The position numbers were made by a program, and so were the translations under genes. The notes under the pieces are model-generated. The model was not told where the DNA came from, ran no database searches, and saw only the letters and a list, made by a program, of their open reading frames with translations. From CALMEH01 sp964548225 (GTDB lineage Bacteria > Acidobacteriota > Blastocatellia > Pyrinomonadales > Pyrinomonadaceae), in the NCBI GenBank assembly GCA_964548225.1, contig CAZJQP010000012.1, positions 12,616 to 76,615 on the forward strand: DNA of 64,000 nucleotides, in the 5' to 3' direction. This document shows, piece by piece, positions 36,046-43,601 of the stretch (positions are counted from its first letter, which is position 1; every line of letters begins with the position of its first letter).

Positions 36046-36110
36046 TGCAAAGTGCAAAGTGCATAGTTTGAATTGAATAACTATGCACTTTGCACTTTGC
36101 ACTATGCACT
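36037..36110. repeat. Heptamer hairpin (AGTGCAA units) overlapping the bcp stop
   Basis: AGTGCAT AGTGCAA AGTGCAA AGTGCAT (36037-36064) faces CTATGCACTTTGCACTTTGC and ACTATGCACT (36081-36110). Near-perfect 28-bp arms. It begins inside bcp and ends a few bases before the ParA-fusion ATG. Confidence 0.93.
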
Positions 36111-36116
36111 AAATTT

Positions 36117-37304
36117 ATGTCGAAAGAAAGAATGCCTTGGGCGGAGTTGCTGGACGTTCTCACCGATTCTGAGCGCAAGCGGAACATTGTTATCGAACGA
36201 GCCACCGAGACGGAGCGGATGGCTTTATTTTTGTTGCGGCGGATGGGTTGGTCGGCGCAGGTTTCGGCGCGTGAAATTAAGGAATATGACATCGAGGTTT
36301 CAAAACCGGGCGCGAAAATGGCGGTGCAGGTTCGTAACCAACGCGCAAAGGTTCATCTTGGGCAAGCAGAGAAATTTTTAGACTATCTCGCGCACGAAAA
36401 CCCCAAAAATTTTACCGAAGGTTTATTCATTTCGACGAGCGGTTTTACGCCTTCCGTCTATGCCTATCTGCGCGAGGAAAAAATCACGAATCTGAAATTG
36501 GCGATTTTGCGCGAGCATCAGTTGATTTTTGATTGCGAGAAGATTGACACGACGGAAGAGCGCGAAAAAACTACTTACATCGGGGTTTTCACTTGCAAAG
36601 GCGGCGTGGGCAAAACGACAATTTCGGCGCATCTCGCCGGAGCATTTGCGCTCAACGGTTACGATGTCGGTTTGATTGACCTTGACCATCAGCAAAACCT
36701 CCGCAAAATTTTGGGCGAAGGCGTTTATTTGCAGAAAACTAAGGGAAATCTCGGCTCAGTCATCTCGGTTTTGACGAAAGATGAATGGCGCGAAGGCGAC
36801 TATAAGGACACGAAGATTGTAGTTTGTGATTGCAATCCCGAATTTGAGGCGAATCCGCGTGAATATATCCAAAAGTTCGATTACTGCATCATTCCGACGA
36901 CGCTCAATCCGCTCGGAATCAATAAAAACGCCGATGTTATCAAGCGAACTCTGCAAGCGATTCGCCGCGAAAATCAAAAGGCGGAATTGTTCGTGCTGAT
37001 AAATTCTTTGCAAACCGATGAGCCGAACCGCAACAACCTTCTGAATCAAAATCTGCAAACACAATTCAAACAGATGCGCGAAACGGACGCGAAACTGCAT
37101 TACATAAACCCTGCCGATTGCGCGATTCGCTTCTCGAAACAGCTTCTTTATTGGGGTTTTCACCTTTTCGACGGCGCGAAACCGCAATTAGCCTTTAAAA
37201 CCGTCGGGCGATATTCGTATCCGCGAATGGATTTCTTAAAATTGGTTGACTATCTCGAAATGCAGACCGATTTGCCCAAAGCGCAAACCGCTTTTGCCGC
37301 CTAA
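36117..37304 (+). CDS. Mrr-like nuclease-fold domain fused to a ParA-type ATPase
   Basis: 395 residues from the ATG at 36117. Residues about 25-140 match the Mrr-type PD-(D/E)xK layout: Glu27, Asp58 in EYDIEV, Q71-V-R73 where active Mrr nucleases have Q-x-K, and FISTSGFTPSVYAYL, the usual closing block. Residues about 153-390 are a ParA/MinD ATPase with deviant Walker A CKGGVGKTT (signature Lys161, Lys166), Walker A' GLIDLDHQQNL and NPLGIN switch region. The nuclease Lys is replaced by Arg, so cleavage activity is doubtful. Immediately downstream is a 21-bp tandem array. Could be a segregation, defence or DNA-tethering protein; no ParB gene is seen. Confidence 0.82.
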   Translation: MSKERMPWAELLDVLTDSERKRNIVIERATETERMALFLLRRMGWSAQVSAREIKEYDIEVSKPGAKMAVQVRNQRAKVHLGQAEKFLDYLAHENPKNFTEGLFISTSGFTPSVYAYLREEKITNLKLAILREHQLIFDCEKIDTTEEREKTTYIGVFTCKGGVGKTTISAHLAGAFALNGYDVGLIDLDHQQNLRKILGEGVYLQKTKGNLGSVISVLTKDEWREGDYKDTKIVVCDCNPEFEANPREYIQKFDYCIIPTTLNPLGINKNADVIKRTLQAIRRENQKAELFVLINSLQTDEPNRNNLLNQNLQTQFKQMRETDAKLHYINPADCAIRFSKQLLYWGFHLFDGAKPQLAFKTVGRYSYPRMDFLKLVDYLEMQTDLPKAQTAFAA

Positions 37305-37337
37305 ACGCGGCAATTGTCCCGAAAACAAAGGAGTTTG

Positions 37338-37585
37338 CCCGTCTGACATTCAACAAAATCCGTCTGACAATCCTAATTGCACGGCTGATTCTGCCGATTG
37401 CACGGCTGATTTTGTTGATTGCACGGCTGATTTTGTTGATTGCACGGCTGATTTTGTTGATTGCACACCCGACTCTCTCGATTGCACAACCGATTTTGTT
37501 GATTGCACAGCCGACTTTGTTGATTGCACAACCGACTCTGCCCATTGCACAACCGATTCTCCTGATTGCACATTTGACTTTTGGC
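37338..37585. repeat. 21-bp tandem array downstream of the ParA fusion
   Basis: About nine clear units of ATTGCACGGCTGATTTTGTTG type start at 37376 and repeat every 21 bp; three are identical (37397-37459) and the others diverge. Two degraded units precede (from about 37338). Because 21 is a multiple of 3, most frames are open over the array. In the plus frame one unit encodes D-C-T-A-D-F-V. There is no start codon with a ribosome site, so it is called as non-coding DNA. It could be a centromere-like binding array for the ParA protein or plain minisatellite. Confidence 0.9.
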
Positions 37586-37763
37586 TTTGACGGAAGGTTT
37601 TGCAAGCAAGACGTTTGAATTCTGTGTCATAACTTTTCGTCTTTGGACTTAAACCGCGAAAAGATGCGAAAAGACACGAAAACAATCTGATAAATCCGTG
37701 ATGCTTTGTGCTAATTCGCAGGTTTATTGATTTGTGTAACGTCAGTTAGGGATAAGAAAAACC
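37586..37763. other. Non-coding gap between the 21-bp array and element B
   Basis: No gene recognised. A short ten-base periodicity (GAAAAGATGC GAAAAGACAC GAAAACAATC, about 37657-37686) is the only visible pattern. Confidence 0.4.
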
Positions 37764-37903
37764 GACTGGAGCGCAAGCGTCCCCGCTTGCAAACGCTGCG
37801 TTTTTCAGCGGTGTAACGGTATTTGTTCACCTAAACTTTCGAGTAATCAAAGGCTTTTTCGCACTCTGCGCTCATTGCAAGCGGGGACGCTTACGCTCCG
37901 GTC
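37764..37903. repeat. Long-hairpin element, copy B
   Basis: Outer arms begin GACTGGAGCGCAAGCG and end in CGCTTACGCTCCGGTC; the stem continues through CCCCGCTTGCAA with one mismatch over 25 bp. The inside (GCGTTTTTCAGCGGTGTAACGG and GGCTTTTTCGCACTCTGCG, read in shorter parts) aligns with copy A. It lies about 100 bp upstream of the tmRNA gene. Confidence 0.88.
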
Positions 37904-38007
37904 TTTAGCCCGAACTGACGTTATGTGGTTAAGGAAAGATGCAATTACAGACAACTTTCGCTTTCGTTTTTGCTTCAAAATACGGTAAAATAGCTTTCCT
38001 TCGGATT

Positions 38008-38383
38008 GGGGGCGACAGGCTTCGACAGGGGCTTGTATAGATCTTTGGATGCACGTCGGGCTTGCTTTCGATAGCTCGTTAAAAAATTGAAAGGAAAACA
38101 AATGCCAATAATAATATGGCACTCGCTGCCTAATTAACTTTAGGTTAAGCGATGTCCGGCGACAAGTTTGCTTAAAGCGCGTCGTTTCGGGCATAACCCA
38201 GTTTAAGCTAGTGCGCGTCCACCACCTGCGGACGCAAACGAACCGTTAGTCAGGTTAGCCTTTTGCAAGGTCTTGTCAGTTCACCTGCTTGCAAAAAGCG
38301 AAAATTAAAGTGAACCGACTAAGCGTGTAGATTCCCCAGGTCGCAACTCTTGGATGCGGGTTCGATTCCCGCCGCCTCCACCA
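38008..38383 (+). ncRNA. ssrA: Transfer-messenger RNA
   Basis: One-piece tmRNA of 376 nt. The 5' end GGGGGCGACAGGCTTCGACA pairs with the 3' end CGCCTCC-A-CCA; the T-arm GGTTCGATTCCC precedes it and CCA is encoded. The tag frame runs 38104-38133 and reads ANNNMALAA, with GCC as the probable resume codon and TAA stop. The family's usual ALAA end is present. It rescues stalled ribosomes with SmpB. A TAAAAT (37986-37991) is a possible -10. Confidence 0.97.
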
Positions 38384-38467
38384 TCATACTTTTTTGATAA
38401 TTTTTACATAACCTTCTGCGAAACTTTTATTTGAATTTCGCGGCACTATCGTGTAAGTTTGTGGCGT

Positions 38468-38866
38468 ATGTCATACGCGCATCTTATTTTCGGGATAATT
38501 TTGTTTGTCGTTTTCACCATTACGGGCAAGTTTATGCGCGTTGATTTTCCCGATAAAGAATTGATTCCGCAAGATCTACGGCTTTTGATGCGTTCGCGGC
38601 ACATATACATTTTGCTTTCAAGTTTGATTCATATTTGTTTGGGCGTTTATTTGCAGATGCGACCGAATTGGCGGAAATTCGTGCAGATTTTCGGTTCTGT
38701 TTTGCTTTTTGCGGGAAGTATTTTGTTCGTTTGGGCGTTTGTTTATGAAACTTACACGACGAAAATGTTTTCCGAAGTCAGTCGTTACGCGCTTTATGCA
38801 ACTTTGGGTGGAACGGTTTTTCATCTTTTCGGCGGTTTTCGGTTAAAATCGAGAAAAGATGAATAA
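38468..38866 (+). CDS. Four-helix membrane protein, unknown
   Basis: 132 residues from the ATG at 38468 (a TTG nine bases upstream is the alternative). Hydrophobic helices at about 5-22, 44-62, 72-92 and 104-120. No family recognised. Its last 8 bases overlap the start of the response regulator gene, so the two are translationally coupled. Confidence 0.7.
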   Translation: MSYAHLIFGIILFVVFTITGKFMRVDFPDKELIPQDLRLLMRSRHIYILLSSLIHICLGVYLQMRPNWRKFVQIFGSVLLFAGSILFVWAFVYETYTTKMFSEVSRYALYATLGGTVFHLFGGFRLKSRKDE

Positions 38867-39485
38867 GATTAAAGTTTTGCTAATCGAAAATCAGACACTT
38901 GTCCGTATTGGAATCAAAACGGTCTTGAGTGAAACGGAAGATTTTGAAATTGTCGGCGAAGCAGATTCGGGCGCAGAAGGTTTTCAAACATTTCAAAACT
39001 TAAGACCTGATGTTACGATTTTGAGTCTGCGCCTTCCAGATTCTTGCGCGATTGATTCGTTGGAAGATTATTTTGAAGTTGAAAAACGCGCAAAAATCCT
39101 TGTTTTGGCAGATACGGCAGGCGACGCTGAAATCAGCAAAGCCTTGAAGAAAGGCGCGTTAGGTTACATTTGCAAAGACATTTCGCCCGAAGAATTGACG
39201 AAGGCAATTCGTGTTGTTGCGTCGGGCAAAAAATACATTCCGAGCGACATTGCCGAAATTTTGAGCGAACATTTGGGAAGCGAAGAACTCACGAAAACCG
39301 AATTGAGCGTTTTGCGGTATCTCGTTGGCGGAATGAGCAACAAAGAAATTGCTTTTGCGCTCGACGTTTCCGAAAACACGGTCAAAACGCACGTTAAAAA
39401 CATCTTCGACAAACTCGGCGTTTCCGACCGAACTTCCGCCGCAACTTTAGCAATAAAACGCGGTTTGGTGAGAATACATCTATGA
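38859..39485 (+). CDS. NarL/LuxR-type response regulator with a degenerate receiver
   Basis: 208 residues. A receiver-like domain (1-120) is followed by a LuxR HTH (ELTKTELSVLRYLVGGMSNKEIAFAL, then SENTVKTHVKNIFDKLGV). The usual phospho-acceptor Asp is Ser56 (DVTILSLRLPD), and the acidic pair is Glu10-Asn11 (LLIENQTLVR). The conserved Lys (GYICKDISPEEL) remains. It therefore probably works without phosphorylation. No histidine kinase is near; it is coupled to a small membrane protein that might be its partner. Confidence 0.92.
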   Translation: MNKIKVLLIENQTLVRIGIKTVLSETEDFEIVGEADSGAEGFQTFQNLRPDVTILSLRLPDSCAIDSLEDYFEVEKRAKILVLADTAGDAEISKALKKGALGYICKDISPEELTKAIRVVASGKKYIPSDIAEILSEHLGSEELTKTELSVLRYLVGGMSNKEIAFALDVSENTVKTHVKNIFDKLGVSDRTSAATLAIKRGLVRIHL

Positions 39486-39625
39486 CTGGAGCGCAAGCGG
39501 CTCACTTGCTTGAGCGCGGAGCGAGAAAAAAATCGTTTGTGATGAAATCAAATTGAATGTTAGCAAACGTTTTTGCGCCGCTAAAAAACAGCGACGCATG
39601 CAAGCGAGCTGCTTGCGCTCCGGTC
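39484..39625. repeat. Long-hairpin element, copy C (opposite orientation)
   Basis: Ends GACTGGAGCGCAAGCGGCTC and GAGCTGCTTGCGCTCCGGTC are complementary apart from a few mismatches. The inside, read on the minus strand (GTCGCTG...AGCGGCGCAAAAACGTTTGC, in parts), aligns with copies A and B, so it is inserted in reverse. The first two bases overlap the TGA stop of the response regulator gene. Confidence 0.88.
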
Positions 39626-39634
39626 GAAACAATT

Positions 39635-40660
39635 ATGAAAAGACGTGAAATATTAAAAGGTTTAGCGGCATTGCCGCTACTTGCAACTCCGGCATTGGGA
39701 AAAACGAAAAAAACTAAAATCATCAAACCGAAACGTCTGAAAGCGGGCGATACGGTCGGCGTGATTGCTCCGGCGAGCGGTTTAAGCAAAGAATCTTTCG
39801 ACAAAGCAATGCAAAATCTCGAAAGTTACGGCTTGAAAACCAAAATCGGTAAATCGGCGCGAGGTTTGAAAGGTTTTCTTGCGGCAACGGATAAAGAACG
39901 GCTCGATGACCTTCATTGGGCGTTTGCGGACAAGGAAATTGCGGGCGTTTGGTGTTTGCGCGGCGGCTACGGCGCGGCGCGTCTTTTGCCGATGATTGAT
40001 TATGATTTGATTCGCAAAAATCCGAAAATTTTAATCGGTTATTCGGATATTACGTCGCTTCATCTGGCGATTTCAAACAACACAGGACTCGTAACTTTTC
40101 ACGGTCCGGTTGCGTCTTCCGCGCCTTCGGACTATACGAAAAATCACGTTCTAAATATGCTGATGAATCCGTCCGCGCCTTATAAAATCGAGCTTTCCGA
40201 ATTTAACAAAGCGCAAGCATCAAATCTTTTCAAAACCGAAATTATCACGTCCGGCAAAGCACGAGGCAAACTCATCGGCGGCAATCTTTCGCTTTTGACC
40301 GCGCTGGCGGGAACGCCTTACGCTTTGCGCGATTTGAAAGGCAAAATTCTGTTTATGGAAGATGTCGGCGAACAGCCTTACCGCATTGACCGAATGCTCA
40401 CACAATTAAGGCAAAGCGTTGATTTGGCACAACTTTCGGCAATCGCACTCGGCATTTTTGAAGACTGCAACCCGAAAACCGAAGGCACACAATCTTTGAT
40501 GGAAGTTCTCAAAGACCGACTCGGAGATTTGAAAATTCCCGTCATCTACGGACTTTCCTTCGGACACATCCGCGACCAATTCACTCTGCCAGTCGGCATC
40601 GAAGCCGAATTAGATACGGCAAGCGCGACGATGACTTTTTTAGAAACAAGTGTGATTTAA
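39635..40660 (+). CDS. Exported LD-carboxypeptidase (peptidase family S66)
   Basis: 341 residues from the ATG at 39635, which gives a Tat-like leader (MKRREILKGLAALPLLATPALG). S66 features: AGDTVGVIAPASGLS at the start, GVWCLRGGYGAARLLP, and the nucleophile Ser in LIGYSDITSLHLAI; KARGKLIGGNLSLLTALAGTP and a late GLSFGH block follow. It trims the terminal D-Ala from the tetrapeptide stem of peptidoglycan. Most S66 enzymes are cytoplasmic; the leader here suggests an envelope location. Preceded by hairpin element C. Confidence 0.9.
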   Translation: MKRREILKGLAALPLLATPALGKTKKTKIIKPKRLKAGDTVGVIAPASGLSKESFDKAMQNLESYGLKTKIGKSARGLKGFLAATDKERLDDLHWAFADKEIAGVWCLRGGYGAARLLPMIDYDLIRKNPKILIGYSDITSLHLAISNNTGLVTFHGPVASSAPSDYTKNHVLNMLMNPSAPYKIELSEFNKAQASNLFKTEIITSGKARGKLIGGNLSLLTALAGTPYALRDLKGKILFMEDVGEQPYRIDRMLTQLRQSVDLAQLSAIALGIFEDCNPKTEGTQSLMEVLKDRLGDLKIPVIYGLSFGHIRDQFTLPVGIEAELDTASATMTFLETSVI

Positions 40661-40729
40661 TTTTTGATTTTCAATTTTTGATTGTTTTCGTCGGCAAATC
40701 AAAAATCGAAAATCAAAAATCAAAAATCG
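40660..40729. repeat. Heptamer hairpin (ATCAAAA units)
   Basis: AATTTTTGATTTTCAATTTTTGATT on the left (40659-40683; three units) faces AATCAAA AATCGAA AATCAAA AATCAAA AATCG on the right. It follows the S66 peptidase stop directly. Confidence 0.88.
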
Positions 40730-40833
40730 CTTCACCCGAAAGTATGAGAAAAATCTCACAGTAATTGATGATTACAAAGCCAGATTTCTTCGCTAAAATT
40801 GAATCATAATCCGAAAACACGGAGGAAAAAATT

Positions 40834-41532
40834 ATGATTAAAGTTAGAAAATCGAACGAAAGAGGACACGCCGATTACGGTTGGCTCGATACGCATTATA
40901 CGTTTTCATTTAACACTTATTACGACAAAAATTTTATGGGTTTCCGCTCATTGAGAGTGATAAACGAAGATTTTATCGCGCCGAATCAAGGTTTTCCGAC
41001 GCACGGACATCGTGATATGGAAATTTTGACTTACGTTATTCGCGGCGAGCTTTCGCATAAAGATTCGATGGGCAACGGCACGACGATTTTGCCGAACGAA
41101 GTGCAACGAATGACTGCCGGAACGGGCGTTTTGCATAGCGAATACAGTTCGCCGACGGACGAAACGCATCTGCTTCAGATTTGGATTTTGCCCGAAGAAA
41201 AAGATTTAACGCCGGGCTATGAACAGACGTTTTTTGCGCCCGAAGATAAAAAAGGCAAGTTGAAACTGGTTGCATCACGCGCCGGAACGGACGGTTCGGT
41301 TACGATAAATCAGGACGTAAATCTTTACAGTTCAATTTTGGCGAAAGACGAGGAAGTTTCGTTTGAATTAAAGGAAAATCGCCACGCTTGGATTCAAGTC
41401 GTCAAAGGCGAAATTTTTTTGAAAGGTGAAATTTTAAGCCAAGGCGACGGCGCGGCAATCAGCGAAGAAACTTTGCTGAAAATAAAATCTTTAGCAGATG
41501 AAAGCGAATTTTTATTGTTTGATTTGAATTAA
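40834..41532 (+). CDS. Pirin-family bicupin (YhhW-like)
   Basis: 232 residues. The N-terminal cupin holds the metal ligands His57 and His59 (FPTHGHRDMEILTYVIRGEL) and His101/Glu103 (AGTGVLHSEY). The second cupin lacks metal ligands. Pirins are iron proteins; YhhW-type members show quercetin dioxygenase activity in vitro but have unclear roles. A GGAGG ribosome site lies upstream. Solitary gene. Confidence 0.93.
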   Translation: MIKVRKSNERGHADYGWLDTHYTFSFNTYYDKNFMGFRSLRVINEDFIAPNQGFPTHGHRDMEILTYVIRGELSHKDSMGNGTTILPNEVQRMTAGTGVLHSEYSSPTDETHLLQIWILPEEKDLTPGYEQTFFAPEDKKGKLKLVASRAGTDGSVTINQDVNLYSSILAKDEEVSFELKENRHAWIQVVKGEIFLKGEILSQGDGAAISEETLLKIKSLADESEFLLFDLN

Positions 41533-41551
41533 GGGTAATAAGCAGAATAAA

Positions 41552-41616
41552 TCACGAGGAACACGAAGCAACACGAAATTTTAGTGTCGTTTCGTGTTTT
41601 TTCGTGGTTAAATTTT
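41552..41616. repeat. CACGAA-repeat hairpin
   Basis: ATCACGAGGAACACGAAGCAACACGAAA on the left is roughly mirrored by GTGTCGTTTCGTGTTTTTTCGTGG on the right. The unit is nearer 8-9 bases than 7 and indels are present. It lies between the pirin and Nudix-fusion genes. Confidence 0.65.
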
Positions 41617-41639
41617 TTCGTTTTTCGTAGAATCAAAAT

Positions 41640-43175
41640 GTGAATCAAAATCCTGCAATGCCGAAAGACGCTTCGGCGATAATTTTAATCAAAGACGACA
41701 AAGTTCTTTGGGCGCAACGCAATCCGAAACTCAAATTTTTGGGCGGCTGGCACGCTTTTCCGGGCGGGAAGACGGAAAGCACGGACGCGGAAATCGAAGT
41801 TAAAAACTGCAAAGACCTGCGATTACAAAAATTTATTGTCAGTGCGGTGCGCGAAGTTTTTGAAGAAGTTGGCGTTTTGCTCGTCCGCAACGGCGAAAAA
41901 TTAACCAAAGGGCAACGCGCATCTTTGCACGACGATTTGATTTCGGGCAGAAGCTCATTTAAAGAAATTCTCGACGATTGGAATCTTTGGATTGATGCGG
42001 AAGATTTTCTTTACACAGGTTTTTGGACAACGCCGCAATTTTCGCCCGTGCGCTTCAAAACACGCTTTTTTATTGCCGAATGCCCGAAAAAACAAACGCC
42101 TTACGCCGCAATTTCCGAACTTCAAAACATCGAATTCATCACACCGCAAGACGCTCTGAGGCGTTGGGCAAACTCGGAAGTTTTAATCTCGCCGCCGGTC
42201 TTGATTGCTTTGCAAGAATTAGCGGATTCAAAATTTAAGATTCAAGATTCAAAAGGTGAATCTGTTTTCTTGAATCTTGAATCTGCAATCTTGAATCTTC
42301 TCGAAAAATCCGAGAAATTCAACGGTGTGATTGAATTCATCGAACTCAATCCGCGTTTGATTTGTTTTCCTTTGCGGACGAAAACTTTGCCGCCGGCGAC
42401 GCATACGAATTGTTTTATTGCTGGGAAACAAGAGTTTGTCGTTGTGGATGCGGCTTCGCCCGACGCAGATGAGCAGGCAAAACTTTTTGAATTAATTGAC
42501 GAATTTGTCGAAAAAGGTTTTGTTTGCAAAGAGATTATCGTGTCGCATCTGCATCCTGACCATTTTGGCGGCGAAACTGCTTTAAAAAATCATTTACGCG
42601 AAAAATTCGGTTTGGAAATACCGATTTCAACTCATAAAATCACAGCGGAAGATTTGCGCGGGAAAGTTGAGTTTCAAAGATTTATCGAAGACGAAGAGAT
42701 TTTCACACTTAAAGATGAAGCGGGCGTAAATTTTGAAATAAAAGCACTTCACACGCCCGGACACGCTCGCGGACATTTGTGTTTTTATGATGCGGAACTC
42801 GGATTTTTGCTTTCGAGCGATAATGTCGTCGGCACGGGTTCGGTGGTTATCGCGCATCCCGAAGGGAATATGACGGATTATTTAAATTCTCTCGAACGGA
42901 TGAAAAATTTGCCGCGTTTGCGATTTCTTGCCGGTTCTCACGGTTCGGCAATTTTTGATGCGCGAGGCAAAATTGAAGAATACATCGCGCATCGTTTGGA
43001 CAGAGAAAGACAAATTCTCGAAGCCATCGAAAAAGGCGCGAAAACGCCCGAAGAAATTACGAAAATCGTCTATCAAGGCTTGGACGAGAAACTTTTTTCG
43101 CTTGCCTTTAAATCCGTTTTGGCGCATCTTGCGAAAATTGAGGCAGACAGTTTTGAAGTAAAAATTAAAAAGTAA
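41640..43175 (+). CDS. Nudix hydrolase fused to an MBL-fold (LACTB2-like) hydrolase
   Basis: 511 residues from GTG 41640; an ATG at 41658 is equally possible. N-terminal Nudix domain: GG at 42-43 and REVFEEVG at 71-78, with a longer insertion inside the Nudix box as in NUDT7/NUDT19-type CoA hydrolases. From about residue 225 a metallo-beta-lactamase domain: metal motif H303-L-H305-P-D307-H308, HTPGHARGHLCFYD, SSDNVVG and GSHG, then a C-terminal winged helix (HRLDRERQILEAI ... LAHLAKI). This resembles LACTB2-type nucleases. Residues about 197-222 between the domains are encoded by heptamer repeats. Confidence 0.9.
   Translation: MNQNPAMPKDASAIILIKDDKVLWAQRNPKLKFLGGWHAFPGGKTESTDAEIEVKNCKDLRLQKFIVSAVREVFEEVGVLLVRNGEKLTKGQRASLHDDLISGRSSFKEILDDWNLWIDAEDFLYTGFWTTPQFSPVRFKTRFFIAECPKKQTPYAAISELQNIEFITPQDALRRWANSEVLISPPVLIALQELADSKFKIQDSKGESVFLNLESAILNLLEKSEKFNGVIEFIELNPRLICFPLRTKTLPPATHTNCFIAGKQEFVVVDAASPDADEQAKLFELIDEFVEKGFVCKEIIVSHLHPDHFGGETALKNHLREKFGLEIPISTHKITAEDLRGKVEFQRFIEDEEIFTLKDEAGVNFEIKALHTPGHARGHLCFYDAELGFLLSSDNVVGTGSVVIAHPEGNMTDYLNSLERMKNLPRLRFLAGSHGSAIFDARGKIEEYIAHRLDRERQILEAIEKGAKTPEEITKIVYQGLDEKLFSLAFKSVLAHLAKIEADSFEVKIKK
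42225..42299. repeat. Heptamer hairpin inside the Nudix-MBL coding region
   Basis: GATTCAA AATTTAA GATTCAA GATTCAA (42225-42252) faces TTGAATCTTGAATCTGC and AATCTTGAATC (about 42270-42299). The frame stays open, so it is translated as the inter-domain linker. Confidence 0.9.
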
Positions 43176-43184
43176 AAAGGAGAG

Positions 43185-43601
43185 ATGAAAATGGATAATT
43201 TAGAAACGGTTAAGGCGATTTATGAAGCCTTTGCAAAAGGCGATGTTCCGTTTATTTTGAGTTGTTTAGATGAAACGGTCGCGTGGGAAAAATGGAGCAA
43301 TAATTTTGCCCAAAAATCAAATGTGCCGTATATGCAGGAGCGAAGTGACATCGCCGGAGTTGCCGAATTTTTTGGGGAAGTCGGAAAATTGGGCGTAAAA
43401 ATGGCAAATGTTCTTTCGATTATGGATGGCGGAAATAAATTTGCAGTTGAATTTGAAATCGAAACCGAGCGTTTCGGCTACGAAGAAGAAATGCACCTTT
43501 GGACATTTGGCGAAAATGGCAAAGTTATCGGTTTTCGGCATTATCTCGACACGGCGAAACACATTGCCGCGAACGAAAAACATCAATCAATGGGCGCGTA
43601 A
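43185..43601 (+). CDS. SnoaL-like (NTF2-fold) protein
   Basis: 138 residues starting ETVKAIYEAFAKGDVPFILSCLDETVAWE, the common N-terminal helix and strand of SnoaL/ketosteroid-isomerase-like proteins; FAVEFEIETERFG and VIGFRHYLDTAKH complete the fold. Catalytic or ligand-binding role unknown. Starts 9 nt after the Nudix fusion gene, so probably co-transcribed. The 3' end overlaps the convergent methyltransferase gene by 15 nt. Confidence 0.85.
   Translation: MKMDNLETVKAIYEAFAKGDVPFILSCLDETVAWEKWSNNFAQKSNVPYMQERSDIAGVAEFFGEVGKLGVKMANVLSIMDGGNKFAVEFEIETERFGYEEEMHLWTFGENGKVIGFRHYLDTAKHIAANEKHQSMGA

Noticed and set aside
37195..37685. Several open frames on both strands over the 21-bp array (Cys/Asp, Asn/Gln and Ile/Leu repeats)
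   Set aside because: All arise because the unit is 21 bp, so frames without a stop in one unit stay open. None has a start codon with a ribosome site.
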